From Agriterribacter humi (GTDB lineage Bacteria; Bacteroidota; Bacteroidia; Chitinophagales; Chitinophagaceae): DNA of 64,000 nucleotides. Below, piece by piece: positions 14,994 through 23,526 of the stretch (position 1 is its first letter; each line of letters begins with the position of its first letter). The stretch is taken from NCBI RefSeq assembly GCF_009192765.1, contig NZ_VOHQ01000011.1, forward strand, positions 124,001 through 188,000, given 5' to 3'. Under the pieces are notes generated by a model that saw nothing but the letters and a program-made list of their open reading frames with translations, was not told the DNA's origin and ran no database searches. A program made the translations under genes and the position numbers.

Positions 14994-16424
14994 TCAAATG
15001 CATGTTGGCAATGTTAGCAGCGCTGCGAACAAGGTATCGGCCTTCTTATCATATCCTTTCAGCACTTCCATCTTTAATAACTGCAGATTGAATCTTTCTT
15101 TTATTTCATCCACCATTGCTTCATTCTCCCTTTTAAAAACGGAACACGTAATATACAGCAAATGGCCGCCAGGCTTTAATGAAGGAATTACATTGGAAAG
15201 AATTTTCTTTTGAAGCGCTGTGTAATGATCCAGGTTTTCTTCCTTCCAGTGATACAGTTGTTCCGGTGTTCTTGCCCATGTGCCGCTTCCGGAGCAGGGC
15301 GCATCGCATATAATAAGATCAAAAAGTGAGGGGTGAGGGGCGAGGGGTGAATGGTGAGTAGTGAATGGTGAGGGATGAATGGCCAAGGGCGAATGGGTAA
15401 GATCGGCTACTTTGGCGGTGTATGTTTTTATACCGGCAGCGGCAAAACGCTTCTCCAGGTTGATGAGTATTGATTTTCGTATATCCGATACCGTAAGGTG
15501 AATGTTTTTTAGTGTATCTTTTGCCAGTATGGATTTTCCGCCGCTGGCTGCACAACAGTCCCATACGTTAAGCTGATGATCGCCCTGCAGTGGTTTCAAA
15601 AAGTTGGCCACTTGTTGCGAGCTGTAATCCTGTACCACGGCTTCCCTGTCTGCTTCAATCACTGCATCCAGCTTTGTGGTGTTGCTAAAAGCAATACAAT
15701 TTTCATTGATGAGCCTGTACTGTATTTTACCCGCATCTAACTTTTGCTGCACTGTTGCTTTATACCCGGGCCGGATACGGATAAACAGGTCGGGCTGCAC
15801 AAAAAAAGAATGGCAAAAAAGAGAATGATCTATTCCCCCGCTCAGTTCTGATTGCCATGGAAATACAAAGAGCGGTGAGCAGTGGGTGGTGAAGGGTGAA
15901 GGGTGAATGGTGAGTTGTGAGGTACGCTCGGTATTAAACTTTTTATTTAATACTTCACATTTCTCTTCTATAGAAAGATGCACCTTTTCATTCCACGCCG
16001 GCTTTAACTGCTGCAGCATTTCATTAGGTTCTGAACTGCATAAAAATAACCCGGCCAATATATGGGCATGTAAGGTGTCGTTGTCCGCGGATATATTGGA
16101 CGCATGTATTGGACGCATTTCAGATTGCCACATGGTTTTCGTTACTGTGGGCGGTGAAGACACCGCCCACGGCGGACCGCCCCGGTTGGTGTCCCCACCA
16201 ACCGGTGACAATTTGAACTTTCCCACTGAAGGTAAATGCACCCTGAACATTTTTCCCGTGCGGTAATAGCAATAGCACAAATGACTGATCTGCTTCCTGT
16301 CTTTCGATCCGTATTTTTTATCTGCAGCAAAAAAGTTTTTCAGGAAAGCAGCAAGGGGCTGATCACCATTGTAGCGCTTGATAATACCTGCGGAGGTGTT
16401 GAGGTAAGAATGATATCTGCTCAC
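14994..16424 (-). CDS. RsmB/NOP-family rRNA (cytosine-C5) methyltransferase with in-frame repeat insertions
   Basis: A 476-residue SAM-dependent RNA m5C methyltransferase. Family motifs are intact: DCCAASGGKS (SAM binding), VSDIRKSIL, CDAPCSGSGTWARTPEQ (motif IV, Pro-Cys) and LYITCSVFKREN (motif VI, catalytic Cys). The upstream part has FPWQSELSGGIDHSLFCHSFFVQPDLFIRIRPG. Three stretches do not look like the family and coincide with DNA repeats: residues about 73-96 (SPVGGDTNRGGPPWAVSSPP), 165-183 (TIHPSPFTTHCSPLF) and 341-371 (THSPLAIHPSPFTTHHSPL). All keep the frame open and avoid the motifs. The exact rRNA target is unknown. Confidence 0.85.
   Translation of the reverse strand: MSRYHSYLNTSAGIIKRYNGDQPLAAFLKNFFAADKKYGSKDRKQISHLCYCYYRTGKMFRVHLPSVGKFKLSPVGGDTNRGGPPWAVSSPPTVTKTMWQSEMRPIHASNISADNDTLHAHILAGLFLCSSEPNEMLQQLKPAWNEKVHLSIEEKCEVLNKKFNTERTSQLTIHPSPFTTHCSPLFVFPWQSELSGGIDHSLFCHSFFVQPDLFIRIRPGYKATVQQKLDAGKIQYRLINENCIAFSNTTKLDAVIEADREAVVQDYSSQQVANFLKPLQGDHQLNVWDCCAASGGKSILAKDTLKNIHLTVSDIRKSILINLEKRFAAAGIKTYTAKVADLTHSPLAIHPSPFTTHHSPLAPHPSLFDLIICDAPCSGSGTWARTPEQLYHWKEENLDHYTALQKKILSNVIPSLKPGGHLLYITCSVFKRENEAMVDEIKERFNLQLLKMEVLKGYDKKADTLFAALLTLPTCI
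15325..15400. repeat. GGTGA/GGTGAATGG low-complexity repeat, in frame inside a CDS
   Basis: About 76 bp built from GTGAGGGG, GGTGAATGG and AGTGAATGG units. On the coding (minus) strand it encodes repeated HSP and THHSP peptides between DLT and LFDLIICDAPC. Confidence 0.7.
15871..15922. repeat. Second GGTGA-type repeat inside the same CDS
   Basis: AGCGGTGAGCAGTGGGTGGT and the following GAAGGGTGAAGGGTGAATGG are of the same type as 15325-15400. They encode TIHPSPFTTHCSPLF on the minus strand just before FPWQSEL. Confidence 0.65.
16147..16205. repeat. Triple-hairpin GC-rich palindromic module inside a CDS
   Basis: Three adjacent perfect inverted repeats: GTGGGCGGTG / CACCGCCCAC (16147-16170, 4-nt loop), GGCGG / CCGCC (16171-16181) and CCGGTTGGTG / CACCAACCGG (16182-16205, 4-nt loop). 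It is in frame in the methyltransferase gene and encodes a Gly/Pro-rich insert. Confidence 0.8.
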
Positions 16425-16460
16425 ACTGCAAAAGTGAATAATTAAATGCGAAAGAGAAGG

Positions 16461-17318
16461 TTATTGATAAAAATAGGCGTAATTCATCTTTTCCTGCGTT
16501 ACGGGATTATTGTACACACCCTTCACAGGCTTATTCAGATCATTGTATTCGTAACTCATATTCCAGGAATGATCCGGTTCCGCAATATCGCTTACACCCG
16601 TGAGGCAATGGGGTGAGTTAAATCCGTCCATGATAAATCCGTTTAAAAGCGCTTCATCACCAAAGTTCATAGGCGAAAGTTTATCATTGTATTGAAAACT
16701 GATAGTCTGAGGTGGGTTCAGCACACCATAATCGGCAAACTGTATCGTCATCACCGAAATATTTTCCTTTTCATCATAGGTGTAGCCGGTAACTTGCTCA
16801 TCGGCGTACACATTGCTATTGGACGCTTTCCTGAGTACTTTAACCTGTGCTATGCGTTCTTTGTTGTTATACGTGTAAATAATACTGTCTCTTTCTCCGG
16901 TACTGTTTGAAAAAGTTCTGATGCCATGCGTGTATTGCCCGCTTCCGGTAAAATGCAGGTTCAGCGTTGCGCTTTCCTTCAGCAGGAGGTTGCCGCCTTC
17001 GTCATAAATATCCTCAATTTGAACCAAACGTTCTATAACACCTTTACTGTTGCGATAGTAAACAATTTCCTGTTCTATATAAGATTCGTCCGCTTCCCCT
17101 TCGAGCTTGCTTTTTATATTCAACAGCTTTTTATGATTATCGTATGCCAGCGTAATCACACCGGTATATGTAGCACCCGCAGGCTGCATCGTTACCTTAA
17201 CCAGCAGCGGACCTTTGTCGTCAATGTCAGCCCTCTTTTTTTCAAAAGATTCTTCTTTGCTGCAGGAAATAAAAACAAAGATGCCTGTCAGCAGTACGAG
17301 TAGTGATTTAGGGTTCAT
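16461..17318 (-). CDS. Uncharacterised lipoprotein with YD-repeat-like strands
   Basis: A 285-residue protein with a lipoprotein signal (KSLLVLLTGIFVFISCSKEE; lipidated Cys in FISC). The mature part has recurring strands of the kind YDNHKKLLNI, YYRNSKGVIERL, YTYNNKERIAQV and YTYDEKENISVM, which resemble the beta-strand repeats of DUF4595/YD-type Bacteroidota lipoproteins. No catalytic residues can be picked out. It lies 23 bp beyond the end of odhB on the same strand, but has no obvious link to the TCA cycle. Confidence 0.6.
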   Translation of the reverse strand: MNPKSLLVLLTGIFVFISCSKEESFEKKRADIDDKGPLLVKVTMQPAGATYTGVITLAYDNHKKLLNIKSKLEGEADESYIEQEIVYYRNSKGVIERLVQIEDIYDEGGNLLLKESATLNLHFTGSGQYTHGIRTFSNSTGERDSIIYTYNNKERIAQVKVLRKASNSNVYADEQVTGYTYDEKENISVMTIQFADYGVLNPPQTISFQYNDKLSPMNFGDEALLNGFIMDGFNSPHCLTGVSDIAEPDHSWNMSYEYNDLNKPVKGVYNNPVTQEKMNYAYFYQ

Positions 17319-17341
17319 ATAAAGAAGCAGGGTTTACAGTT

Positions 17342-18919
17342 TTATAATTCCAGCAGCGTTTTAACGGGATCTTTTCCAAATAACAACAGTTCCGGATTTT
17401 CCAGCAATTCTTTTACTCTTACCAAAAAACTTACCGATTCCCTTCCATCAATAATACGGTGATCATAGCTTAACGCAACATACATCATGGGTTTTATGAC
17501 CACCTGCCCGTTTATGGCCATGGGGCGCTCCTGTATTTTATGCATGCCCAATATGGCCGCCTGGGGTAGATTAATAATTGGCGTGCTCATCAATGAACCA
17601 AATACACCACCATTGGTAATGGTAAACGTTCCACCCTGCAATTCATCCATGCTTAATTTATTATCACGGGCTTTATTGGCCAGTTCTATCACTTTCTTTT
17701 CAATATCGGCCATGCCCAGGCTTTCTACATTTCGTATAACCGGAACAGTTAGCCCGCGTGGCGTACTTACGGCAATGCTGATATCTGCATAATCATGATA
17801 CACAAGTTCTTCGCCGTCTATATTGGCGTTTACGGCCGGCCATTCAGACAATGCGATAGCACATGCTTTTGCAAAAAAGCTCATAAATCCCAAACCTACG
17901 CCGTGTATTTCCTTAAACTTATCCTTAAATGCCTTCCGGATTTCCATGATGCGGGTCATATCCACTTCATTGAACGTGGTAAGCATGGCAGTGGTATTTT
18001 TTGATTCTACCAGCCGCCTGCTGATCGTTTTACGAAGGCTTGTCATTTTTTGGTTACGCACATTACGGGTAAACAGTTCCTGCCCATCGAAAGCTTTTTT
18101 GCCCGGGTTGGCCAAGGCGGCCAATACATCGCCTTTTACAATTCTGCCGGCAGTTCCACTGGCCGTTATACTTTTGGGATCAATTTTTTTATCGGCTATA
18201 ATTGCAGCCGCTACGGGTGTAGCTTTTACATCAGCCGAATGAGTTGCCGCACGCGCGCTAACCGCAGCCTGGGCAGCGGGTTTTGGTTCGGCAACAGCCG
18301 GTTGGTGTGCCGCTGCTTTTTGTTCAGCGGGTACGGCAATATCCGTGTCAATTGTGGCTATAACATCCCCTATTTTAACGGTATCTCCTTCCTTTGCCGA
18401 AGCCGACAACTTGCCGGCTTCTTCTGCATTGAGCTCAAAAGTGGCCTTTTCACTTTCCAGTTCAGCAATCACTTCATCACGCCTTACCAGGTCGCCATCT
18501 TTTTTTGCCCACTTCAATAAGGTAACCTCACTTATAGACTCTCCCACCACAGGCACTTTCACCTGTATTTTGCCCTTGCCAGCCGCTTTGGCTTCTTCAG
18601 CAGGTTTTATAACTGCAGGCGCTGCTTTATCTTCAGCTTTACCATTCGTTGCAGGAGCAGGGGCTTCTGCAACTGCCGGTTTAGCCACCGTTTCATCTAT
18701 TTTAGCCAACACAGAGCCAATGGCAATGGTATCGCCTTCGTTTACCTGTGTTTTTAATACCCCTGCTTTTTCAGCATTCACTTCAAATGTAGCTTTTTCA
18801 CTTTCCAGCTCCGCAATCACTTCATCCCTTTCAACATATGCACCATCGGGCTTAACCCATTTTAATAAAGTAACTTCGCTTATAGATTCTCCTACTACCG
18901 GAACCTTGATGTCAATCAT
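17342..18919 (-). CDS. odhB: 2-oxoglutarate dehydrogenase E2 (dihydrolipoyllysine succinyltransferase) with two lipoyl domains
   Basis: A 525-residue E2 subunit. Two near-identical lipoyl domains lie at about residues 1-75 and 121-195, each starting with [16 protein letters not shown] and carrying the lipoylated Lys in [10 protein letters not shown]. They are joined by Ala/Pro-rich linkers. A peripheral-subunit binding domain follows ([22 protein letters not shown]), then the acyltransferase domain ending with [16 protein letters not shown], where His and Asp are catalytic. It transfers succinyl groups to CoA in the TCA cycle. It lies 37 bp downstream of sucA on the same strand. Many succinyl-type E2 proteins have one lipoyl domain, so the duplication is worth noting. 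Confidence 0.93.
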   Translation of the reverse strand: MIDIKVPVVGESISEVTLLKWVKPDGAYVERDEVIAELESEKATFEVNAEKAGVLKTQVNEGDTIAIGSVLAKIDETVAKPAVAEAPAPATNGKAEDKAAPAVIKPAEEAKAAGKGKIQVKVPVVGESISEVTLLKWAKKDGDLVRRDEVIAELESEKATFELNAEEAGKLSASAKEGDTVKIGDVIATIDTDIAVPAEQKAAAHQPAVAEPKPAAQAAVSARAATHSADVKATPVAAAIIADKKIDPKSITASGTAGRIVKGDVLAALANPGKKAFDGQELFTRNVRNQKMTSLRKTISRRLVESKNTTAMLTTFNEVDMTRIMEIRKAFKDKFKEIHGVGLGFMSFFAKACAIALSEWPAVNANIDGEELVYHDYADISIAVSTPRGLTVPVIRNVESLGMADIEKKVIELANKARDNKLSMDELQGGTFTITNGGVFGSLMSTPIINLPQAAILGMHKIQERPMAINGQVVIKPMMYVALSYDHRIIDGRESVSFLVRVKELLENPELLLFGKDPVKTLLEL

Positions 18920-18956
18920 GTTTTTTCAGTTTATGCTGATTTATCCTGTTATAAAG

Positions 18957-21755
18957 TTAAATGGAAAATGCTGTTTCAATAATTTCCGCCTGCTCCTGTG
19001 CATGTATTTTAGTAAACCCCGATGCAGGTGAGGCACTGCTTTCCCTGCTGATTACCCCATAATTCATTTCAGGCAGCCCCATTTGCCTTAAACCGGTATT
19101 AAGATTCATTTGCAGAAAGGAGGCGGCGCCCATATTCAGCGGCTCTTCCTGGACCCAATACCATATGGCTTTATTGTACTTACCATACAAAGCAGATAAT
19201 TGCTTGTAAGGTAATGGATATAATTGTTCTACCCTTACGAGTGCCACATCTTTTCTGCTGTCTTTTTGTTGTTTGGCGGAAAGATCAAAATAAATTTTGC
19301 CCGAGCAAAAAATAACTTTTTTTACTGCAGCAGCATCTCCTGTAAAAGCATCATCTATAACTTCCCTGAACCTACCGCTGGTAAATTCATCAGCAGGTGA
19401 ATAACTGCCCGGGTGACGCAGATTGGCTTTAGGAGAAAAGACGATCAATGGCTTGCGGAAGGGCCATGCCACCTGCCTGCGCAAAGCATGAAAGAAATTA
19501 GCGGCTGTAGAAATATTGGTAACTACCATATTTAGCTCGGCACACATTTGTAAAAACCTTTCCATCCTGCCAGAGCTATGCTCCGGACCCTGCCCTTCAT
19601 AGCCATGAGGCAATAGCATGGTTATGCCATTCATCCTGTTCCATTTTTCTTCGCCCGATGAAATGAACTGGTCAATCATAGGTTGCGCCACATTACAAAA
19701 ATCTCCAAACTGAGCTTCCCATACCACCAGTGCATTTGGGTTAGCCAGTCCAAAGCCATATTCAAACCCTAATACGCCATATTCACTTAAAAAAGAATTG
19801 AAGATCCTGTATTTTCCTTTTGCGCCAGGTATGGTGCTAAGCCGGTTATAAGGTTCATCTGTATTTTCGTCCTGCAAAACTGCATGCCTGTGAGAGAAGG
19901 TGCCCCTGCATATATCCTGCCCGCTCATACGCACATCTTTGCCATCGAGCAATATACTTCCATAAGCCAGTAATTCACCCGTAGCCCAGTCTAATTTTTT
20001 TTCTTTATCGAATAGCTTTATTTTTTCGTTGATTATTTTCTCCACTTTGCGAAGCGGGGTAAAATTATCCGGCCATTTCATCATCGCATCAAAGACGGCA
20101 GTAAAATTTTCACCGGTGATGGCGGTAACAGGCGACTGTTCAAAATCCTCATCTGTAGCTTTCCTCAACTGCTTCCACCACTTGTCTGGCTGCTGGTAAG
20201 TATACGGCAATGGGTTTTGCTTCACCTCATCTAAGCGATCCTGCAAATCGTCCCAAAACTTTTTTTCCATACCCTTCGCCAGTTCCTGCGCTTCGGGCTC
20301 CCCATGTTCCAGCAGGTATTTTATGTATACTTCCCTTGGGTTAGGATGCTTGTCAATTAAGGCATACAGGGTGGGTTGTGTAAATTTAGGGTCATCGCCC
20401 TCATTGTGACCATGTTTGCGGTAACACACCATGTCTATAAATACATCAGACTGAAATTCTTTGCGGTACCGCGCAGCTATTTCGGAGCACTTTACTACAG
20501 CTTCGGGGTCGTCGCCATTTACATGCAATACGGGCGCCTGTACCATAGCTGCCAGTGATGTACAGTAATCTGAACTGCGTGCATCATCAAAATCGGTAGT
20601 AAATCCAATCTGGTTGTTGATCACAAAATGAATGGTGCCCCCGGTGTTATACCCTTCTAATTTGCACATCTGCAATACCTCATACACAATGCCTTGTCCC
20701 GCTATAGAGGCATCTCCATGTATAAGAATGGGCAATACTTTTTCATAATCAGCTTCATGCAAAATATTGGCTCTTCCCCTGGCAAAGCCTACCACCACCG
20801 GATCTACAGCTTCAAGATGTGACGGGTTCGGCATGAGCTTTACATACATCACTTTATCACCAGGCGTTTTTACCTCGCTGCCAAACCCGAGGTGATATTT
20901 CACATCCCCGCTTCCCATCGTTTGGTCAACCTTGCCCGTGCCCTCAAATTCACTAAATATCTGCTCATAGGTTTTACCCATTATATTGGCTAAAATATTC
21001 AGGCGACCGCGGTGCGCCATGCCTATCACTACTTCCTGCACACCAAATTCAGCAGCCTTGTTGATAATAGCGTCTAATGCCGGAATAGTGGTTTCACCCC
21101 CTTCTAATGAAAACCTTTTTTGACCTATGTATTTGGTGTGAAGGAACTTTTCAAACATCACACCCTGGTTGATCTTCTCTAATATTCTTTCTTTTTGTTT
21201 GAGTGAAAGCGGCTGAATGAAATTCCTTTCCATTTCAGTAGTCAGCCAGTCTACTTTTTTTTGATCGCTGATGTATTTGAATTCTATGCCCACATGCCCT
21301 GCATAGCAGGCCTGCAAATGCTCCAGTATTTTTCGCAAAGAAGTGGTACCCAGTCCAATAAGGTTGCCGGCAAAAAAATGCTTATCCATGTCTTCTTCAC
21401 TGAATCCAAAGAAACCAAGATTAAGATTAGCACCCCTGTCTTTTCGTTTGCGTATCGGATTGGTGTTGGCAATAAGATGCCCTTTATTGCGGTAGCCCAG
21501 GATAAGCCGGTAGGCCCCCAATTCCTTTTTCCAGTTCACCCCATCGGTAGTGGTGTAAGGCTGTGCCTGTTTATCTGTGGCTCCATATTCGGCGGCTCCA
21601 TTTACCGCAGTTTTATTATTGGCAATGGCAAAATCGAATCCCTCAAAAAACTTTTTAAAATCCGGATCTACGCTTTCCGGGTTCTTCACAAAGTCATTAT
21701 ATAAATTTTCTATGTATGCGGGATCTGAGCTGGTTATATACGAAAAATCCTTCAT
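18957..21755 (-). CDS. sucA: 2-oxoglutarate dehydrogenase E1
   Basis: This thiamine-diphosphate-dependent E1 subunit decarboxylates 2-oxoglutarate. Start at the ATG at 21755 gives MKDFSYITSSDPAYIENLYNDF, the typical E1o N-terminus; the frame runs 9 codons further upstream without homology. Recognisable blocks include GMAHRGRLNILANIMGK, HGDASIAGQGIVYE with the adjacent NNQIGFTT, HGHNEGDDP, and the C-terminal transketolase-like part LSEYGVLGFEYGF and LLPHGYEGQGPEHSSGR. Length of about 930 residues is standard. It is directly followed by odhB; E3 is not in the window. Confidence 0.96.
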   Translation of the reverse strand: MKDFSYITSSDPAYIENLYNDFVKNPESVDPDFKKFFEGFDFAIANNKTAVNGAAEYGATDKQAQPYTTTDGVNWKKELGAYRLILGYRNKGHLIANTNPIRKRKDRGANLNLGFFGFSEEDMDKHFFAGNLIGLGTTSLRKILEHLQACYAGHVGIEFKYISDQKKVDWLTTEMERNFIQPLSLKQKERILEKINQGVMFEKFLHTKYIGQKRFSLEGGETTIPALDAIINKAAEFGVQEVVIGMAHRGRLNILANIMGKTYEQIFSEFEGTGKVDQTMGSGDVKYHLGFGSEVKTPGDKVMYVKLMPNPSHLEAVDPVVVGFARGRANILHEADYEKVLPILIHGDASIAGQGIVYEVLQMCKLEGYNTGGTIHFVINNQIGFTTDFDDARSSDYCTSLAAMVQAPVLHVNGDDPEAVVKCSEIAARYRKEFQSDVFIDMVCYRKHGHNEGDDPKFTQPTLYALIDKHPNPREVYIKYLLEHGEPEAQELAKGMEKKFWDDLQDRLDEVKQNPLPYTYQQPDKWWKQLRKATDEDFEQSPVTAITGENFTAVFDAMMKWPDNFTPLRKVEKIINEKIKLFDKEKKLDWATGELLAYGSILLDGKDVRMSGQDICRGTFSHRHAVLQDENTDEPYNRLSTIPGAKGKYRIFNSFLSEYGVLGFEYGFGLANPNALVVWEAQFGDFCNVAQPMIDQFISSGEEKWNRMNGITMLLPHGYEGQGPEHSSGRMERFLQMCAELNMVVTNISTAANFFHALRRQVAWPFRKPLIVFSPKANLRHPGSYSPADEFTSGRFREVIDDAFTGDAAAVKKVIFCSGKIYFDLSAKQQKDSRKDVALVRVEQLYPLPYKQLSALYGKYNKAIWYWVQEEPLNMGAASFLQMNLNTGLRQMGLPEMNYGVISRESSASPASGFTKIHAQEQAEIIETAFSI

Positions 21756-21779
21756 GAGGTTATCTTTTGAAAACAGACA

Positions 21780-21787
21780 CAAACCTA
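21780..21787 (-). promoter_or_regulatory. Candidate -7 element (TAGGTTTG on minus strand) for sucA-odhB
   Basis: It reads TAGGTTTG on the minus strand, 24 nt before the sucA start. It matches TAnnTTTG, but no convincing TTTG lies 19-20 nt upstream. Confidence 0.35.
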
Positions 21788-21962
21788 CGTGATTTTGGTG
21801 ATATGATGACTTAAAACAACCGTCAAAAGCAGGCGGTTATATGCTAATTTTGTATTTTTTGAATTGGCATAACGACATATAATTATCATTCATTTTACTT
21901 GCTTCAAAAAATGCCAGAATGGTGCCCATGAACACATTAAAACCACTTTTTGATATATAAAA

Positions 21963-21994
21963 TTTGGATTTGAATGTATATCCGCCTACCTTTG
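21963..21994 (+). promoter_or_regulatory. rpsT promoter (TTTG, 20 nt, TACCTTTG)
   Basis: TTTG at 21963-21966 and TACCTTTG at 21987-21994 are separated by 20 nt, a close fit to the Bacteroidota housekeeping promoter consensus. It lies about 20 nt before the rpsT ATG. Confidence 0.65.
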
Positions 21995-22014
21995 CCGTCC
22001 AAAATTTTTTAAAA

Positions 22015-22275
22015 ATGGCTAATCATAAAGCTACGAAAAAGGATATGCGGCAGGCCGCAAAACGCAGGGACAGGAACCGTTATTATGGTAAAACCACCCG
22101 TAATGCCATACGCGACCTGAAAGTAATCACCGATAAAAAGGGAGCCAAAGAGGAATTTCCTTCCGTAGAAGGCATGATAGATAAGTTGGCTAAACGTGGT
22201 ATTATACATAAAAACAAGGCCGCCAATCTTAAAAGCAAGTTAGCCAAAAGAGTAAATGCCCTTGCAACAGCCTAA
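22015..22275 (+). CDS. rpsT: 30S ribosomal protein S20
   Basis: An 86-residue basic protein starting MANHKATKKDMRQAAKRRDRN and ending KNKAANLKSKLAKRVNALA, typical of S20, which binds 16S rRNA during early 30S assembly. The frame is open for 17 codons upstream of the ATG at 22015, but that region contains the promoter, so 22015 is the start. It stands alone, with its own promoter and terminator. Confidence 0.95.
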   Translation: MANHKATKKDMRQAAKRRDRNRYYGKTTRNAIRDLKVITDKKGAKEEFPSVEGMIDKLAKRGIIHKNKAANLKSKLAKRVNALATA

Positions 22276-22299
22276 ATAGTTTGATCATATATCTTTGAC

Positions 22300-22329
22300 T
22301 GCATTCTGTAAAAAGAATGCATTTTTTTT
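22300..22329 (+). terminator. Intrinsic terminator of rpsT
   Basis: A 7-bp stem TGCATTC / GAATGCA with an 8-nt loop is followed by eight T residues. Confidence 0.85.
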
Positions 22330-22404
22330 GCCCGCTCTTAAAATCGGCTTCTCCAGGTCCACAGATTGTATCTTGCGGGGAAATTATTTCTCTCCTAAAA
22401 ATGA

Positions 22405-23526
22405 ATGGTCTTGAAAAAAAATCTCCTCCCTGTACTGCTTTGTTTTTTTTATCTCCAAAGTACAGCCCAGGATATCTTTAAAGGGTATGAGCATCTTTTT
22501 ACGCCACCCCTGCATTACACGGCTTATCAAATTAATGATGCATTGCATATTGATGGAAAAATGGATGAAAAGGATTGGGGGAAAGCGCCCTGGTCGGTAT
22601 ATTTTTCCGATATTGAAGGAGATAAAAAACCTCGTCCTGCTTTTAAAACGCGTTTTAAAATGCTATGGGATAGGAGCCATCTGTATATTGCTGCTGAACT
22701 GGAAGAGCCGCATATATGGGCTACACTAACGCAGCACGACCAGGTTATATTCCACGATAATGATTTTGAAGTATTTATTGATGCCGATGGCGACACCCAT
22801 GATTATTTTGAAATAGAGATCAATGCCCTGAATACTATTTTCGATCTTTTTTTATCGAGACCTTACCGCAACAGAGGCGTTTTATCAACTGCCTGGAATG
22901 CAGCGCATTTAAAAACGGCTGTTCACACAGAGGGAACGCTTAATGATGCCAGTGACAGAGATAAAAAATGGACAGTGGAAATGGCAATCCCATTCGCCGC
23001 ACTTCAAAAGAATAATGTGCCCCCTGATCCGAAAAAAAATTCATTGTGGCGTGTTAATTTTTCAAGGGTACAATGGGACACTGAAATTGTTGAAGGAAAG
23101 TATAAGAAAAGGATTAATCCCCTTACAGGCAAATCATTTCCTGAGCACAACTGGGTGTGGTCGCCGCAGGGTATAATTAATATGCATTACCCGGAAAGGT
23201 GGGGTTATCTTAGGTTTGCAGAACAGGAAGCAACAAAAGAACACGATGATTTCGTTCTGCCCCAGTCCGAAGAATTAAAGAAATATCTCTGGCTGCTGTA
23301 TTACAAGCAGAAGCAATACCTGAGAAGCAATGGTAAATATGCCGGCAGCCTTTCACAACTTGAATTGCCTCCAAACATTGCCAACGTAAAGGGAAATGAA
23401 TGTACCTTGCAATTAACATCGGCCGGTACGCAATTTAACGCTACCATTATTTGTGATGGTCAAAAAGCAGGCTGGCAAATTGATCAGAACGGTAAAATCA
23501 TTCATTTAAGTAACGATAATGAATAA
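22405..23526 (+). CDS. Secreted protein with carbohydrate-binding family 9-like domain
   Basis: A 373-residue exported protein. The N-terminus VLKKNLLPVLLCFFYLQSTAQ is a signal peptide. Residues about 40-250 form a CBM9-like/DOMON-type beta-sandwich: ALHIDGKMDEKDWGKAPW, FKTRFKMLWDRSHLYIAAELE, DNDFEVFIDADGDTHDYFEIE and WTVEMAIPFAAL are hallmark segments. Such domains bind sugars and often sit in proteins attached to polysaccharide-active enzymes. The last 100 residues are unassigned. The stop overlaps the start of the next gene, a putative glycoside hydrolase, by 8 bp, so translational coupling is likely. Confidence 0.75.
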   Translation: MVLKKNLLPVLLCFFYLQSTAQDIFKGYEHLFTPPLHYTAYQINDALHIDGKMDEKDWGKAPWSVYFSDIEGDKKPRPAFKTRFKMLWDRSHLYIAAELEEPHIWATLTQHDQVIFHDNDFEVFIDADGDTHDYFEIEINALNTIFDLFLSRPYRNRGVLSTAWNAAHLKTAVHTEGTLNDASDRDKKWTVEMAIPFAALQKNNVPPDPKKNSLWRVNFSRVQWDTEIVEGKYKKRINPLTGKSFPEHNWVWSPQGIINMHYPERWGYLRFAEQEATKEHDDFVLPQSEELKKYLWLLYYKQKQYLRSNGKYAGSLSQLELPPNIANVKGNECTLQLTSAGTQFNATIICDGQKAGWQIDQNGKIIHLSNDNE

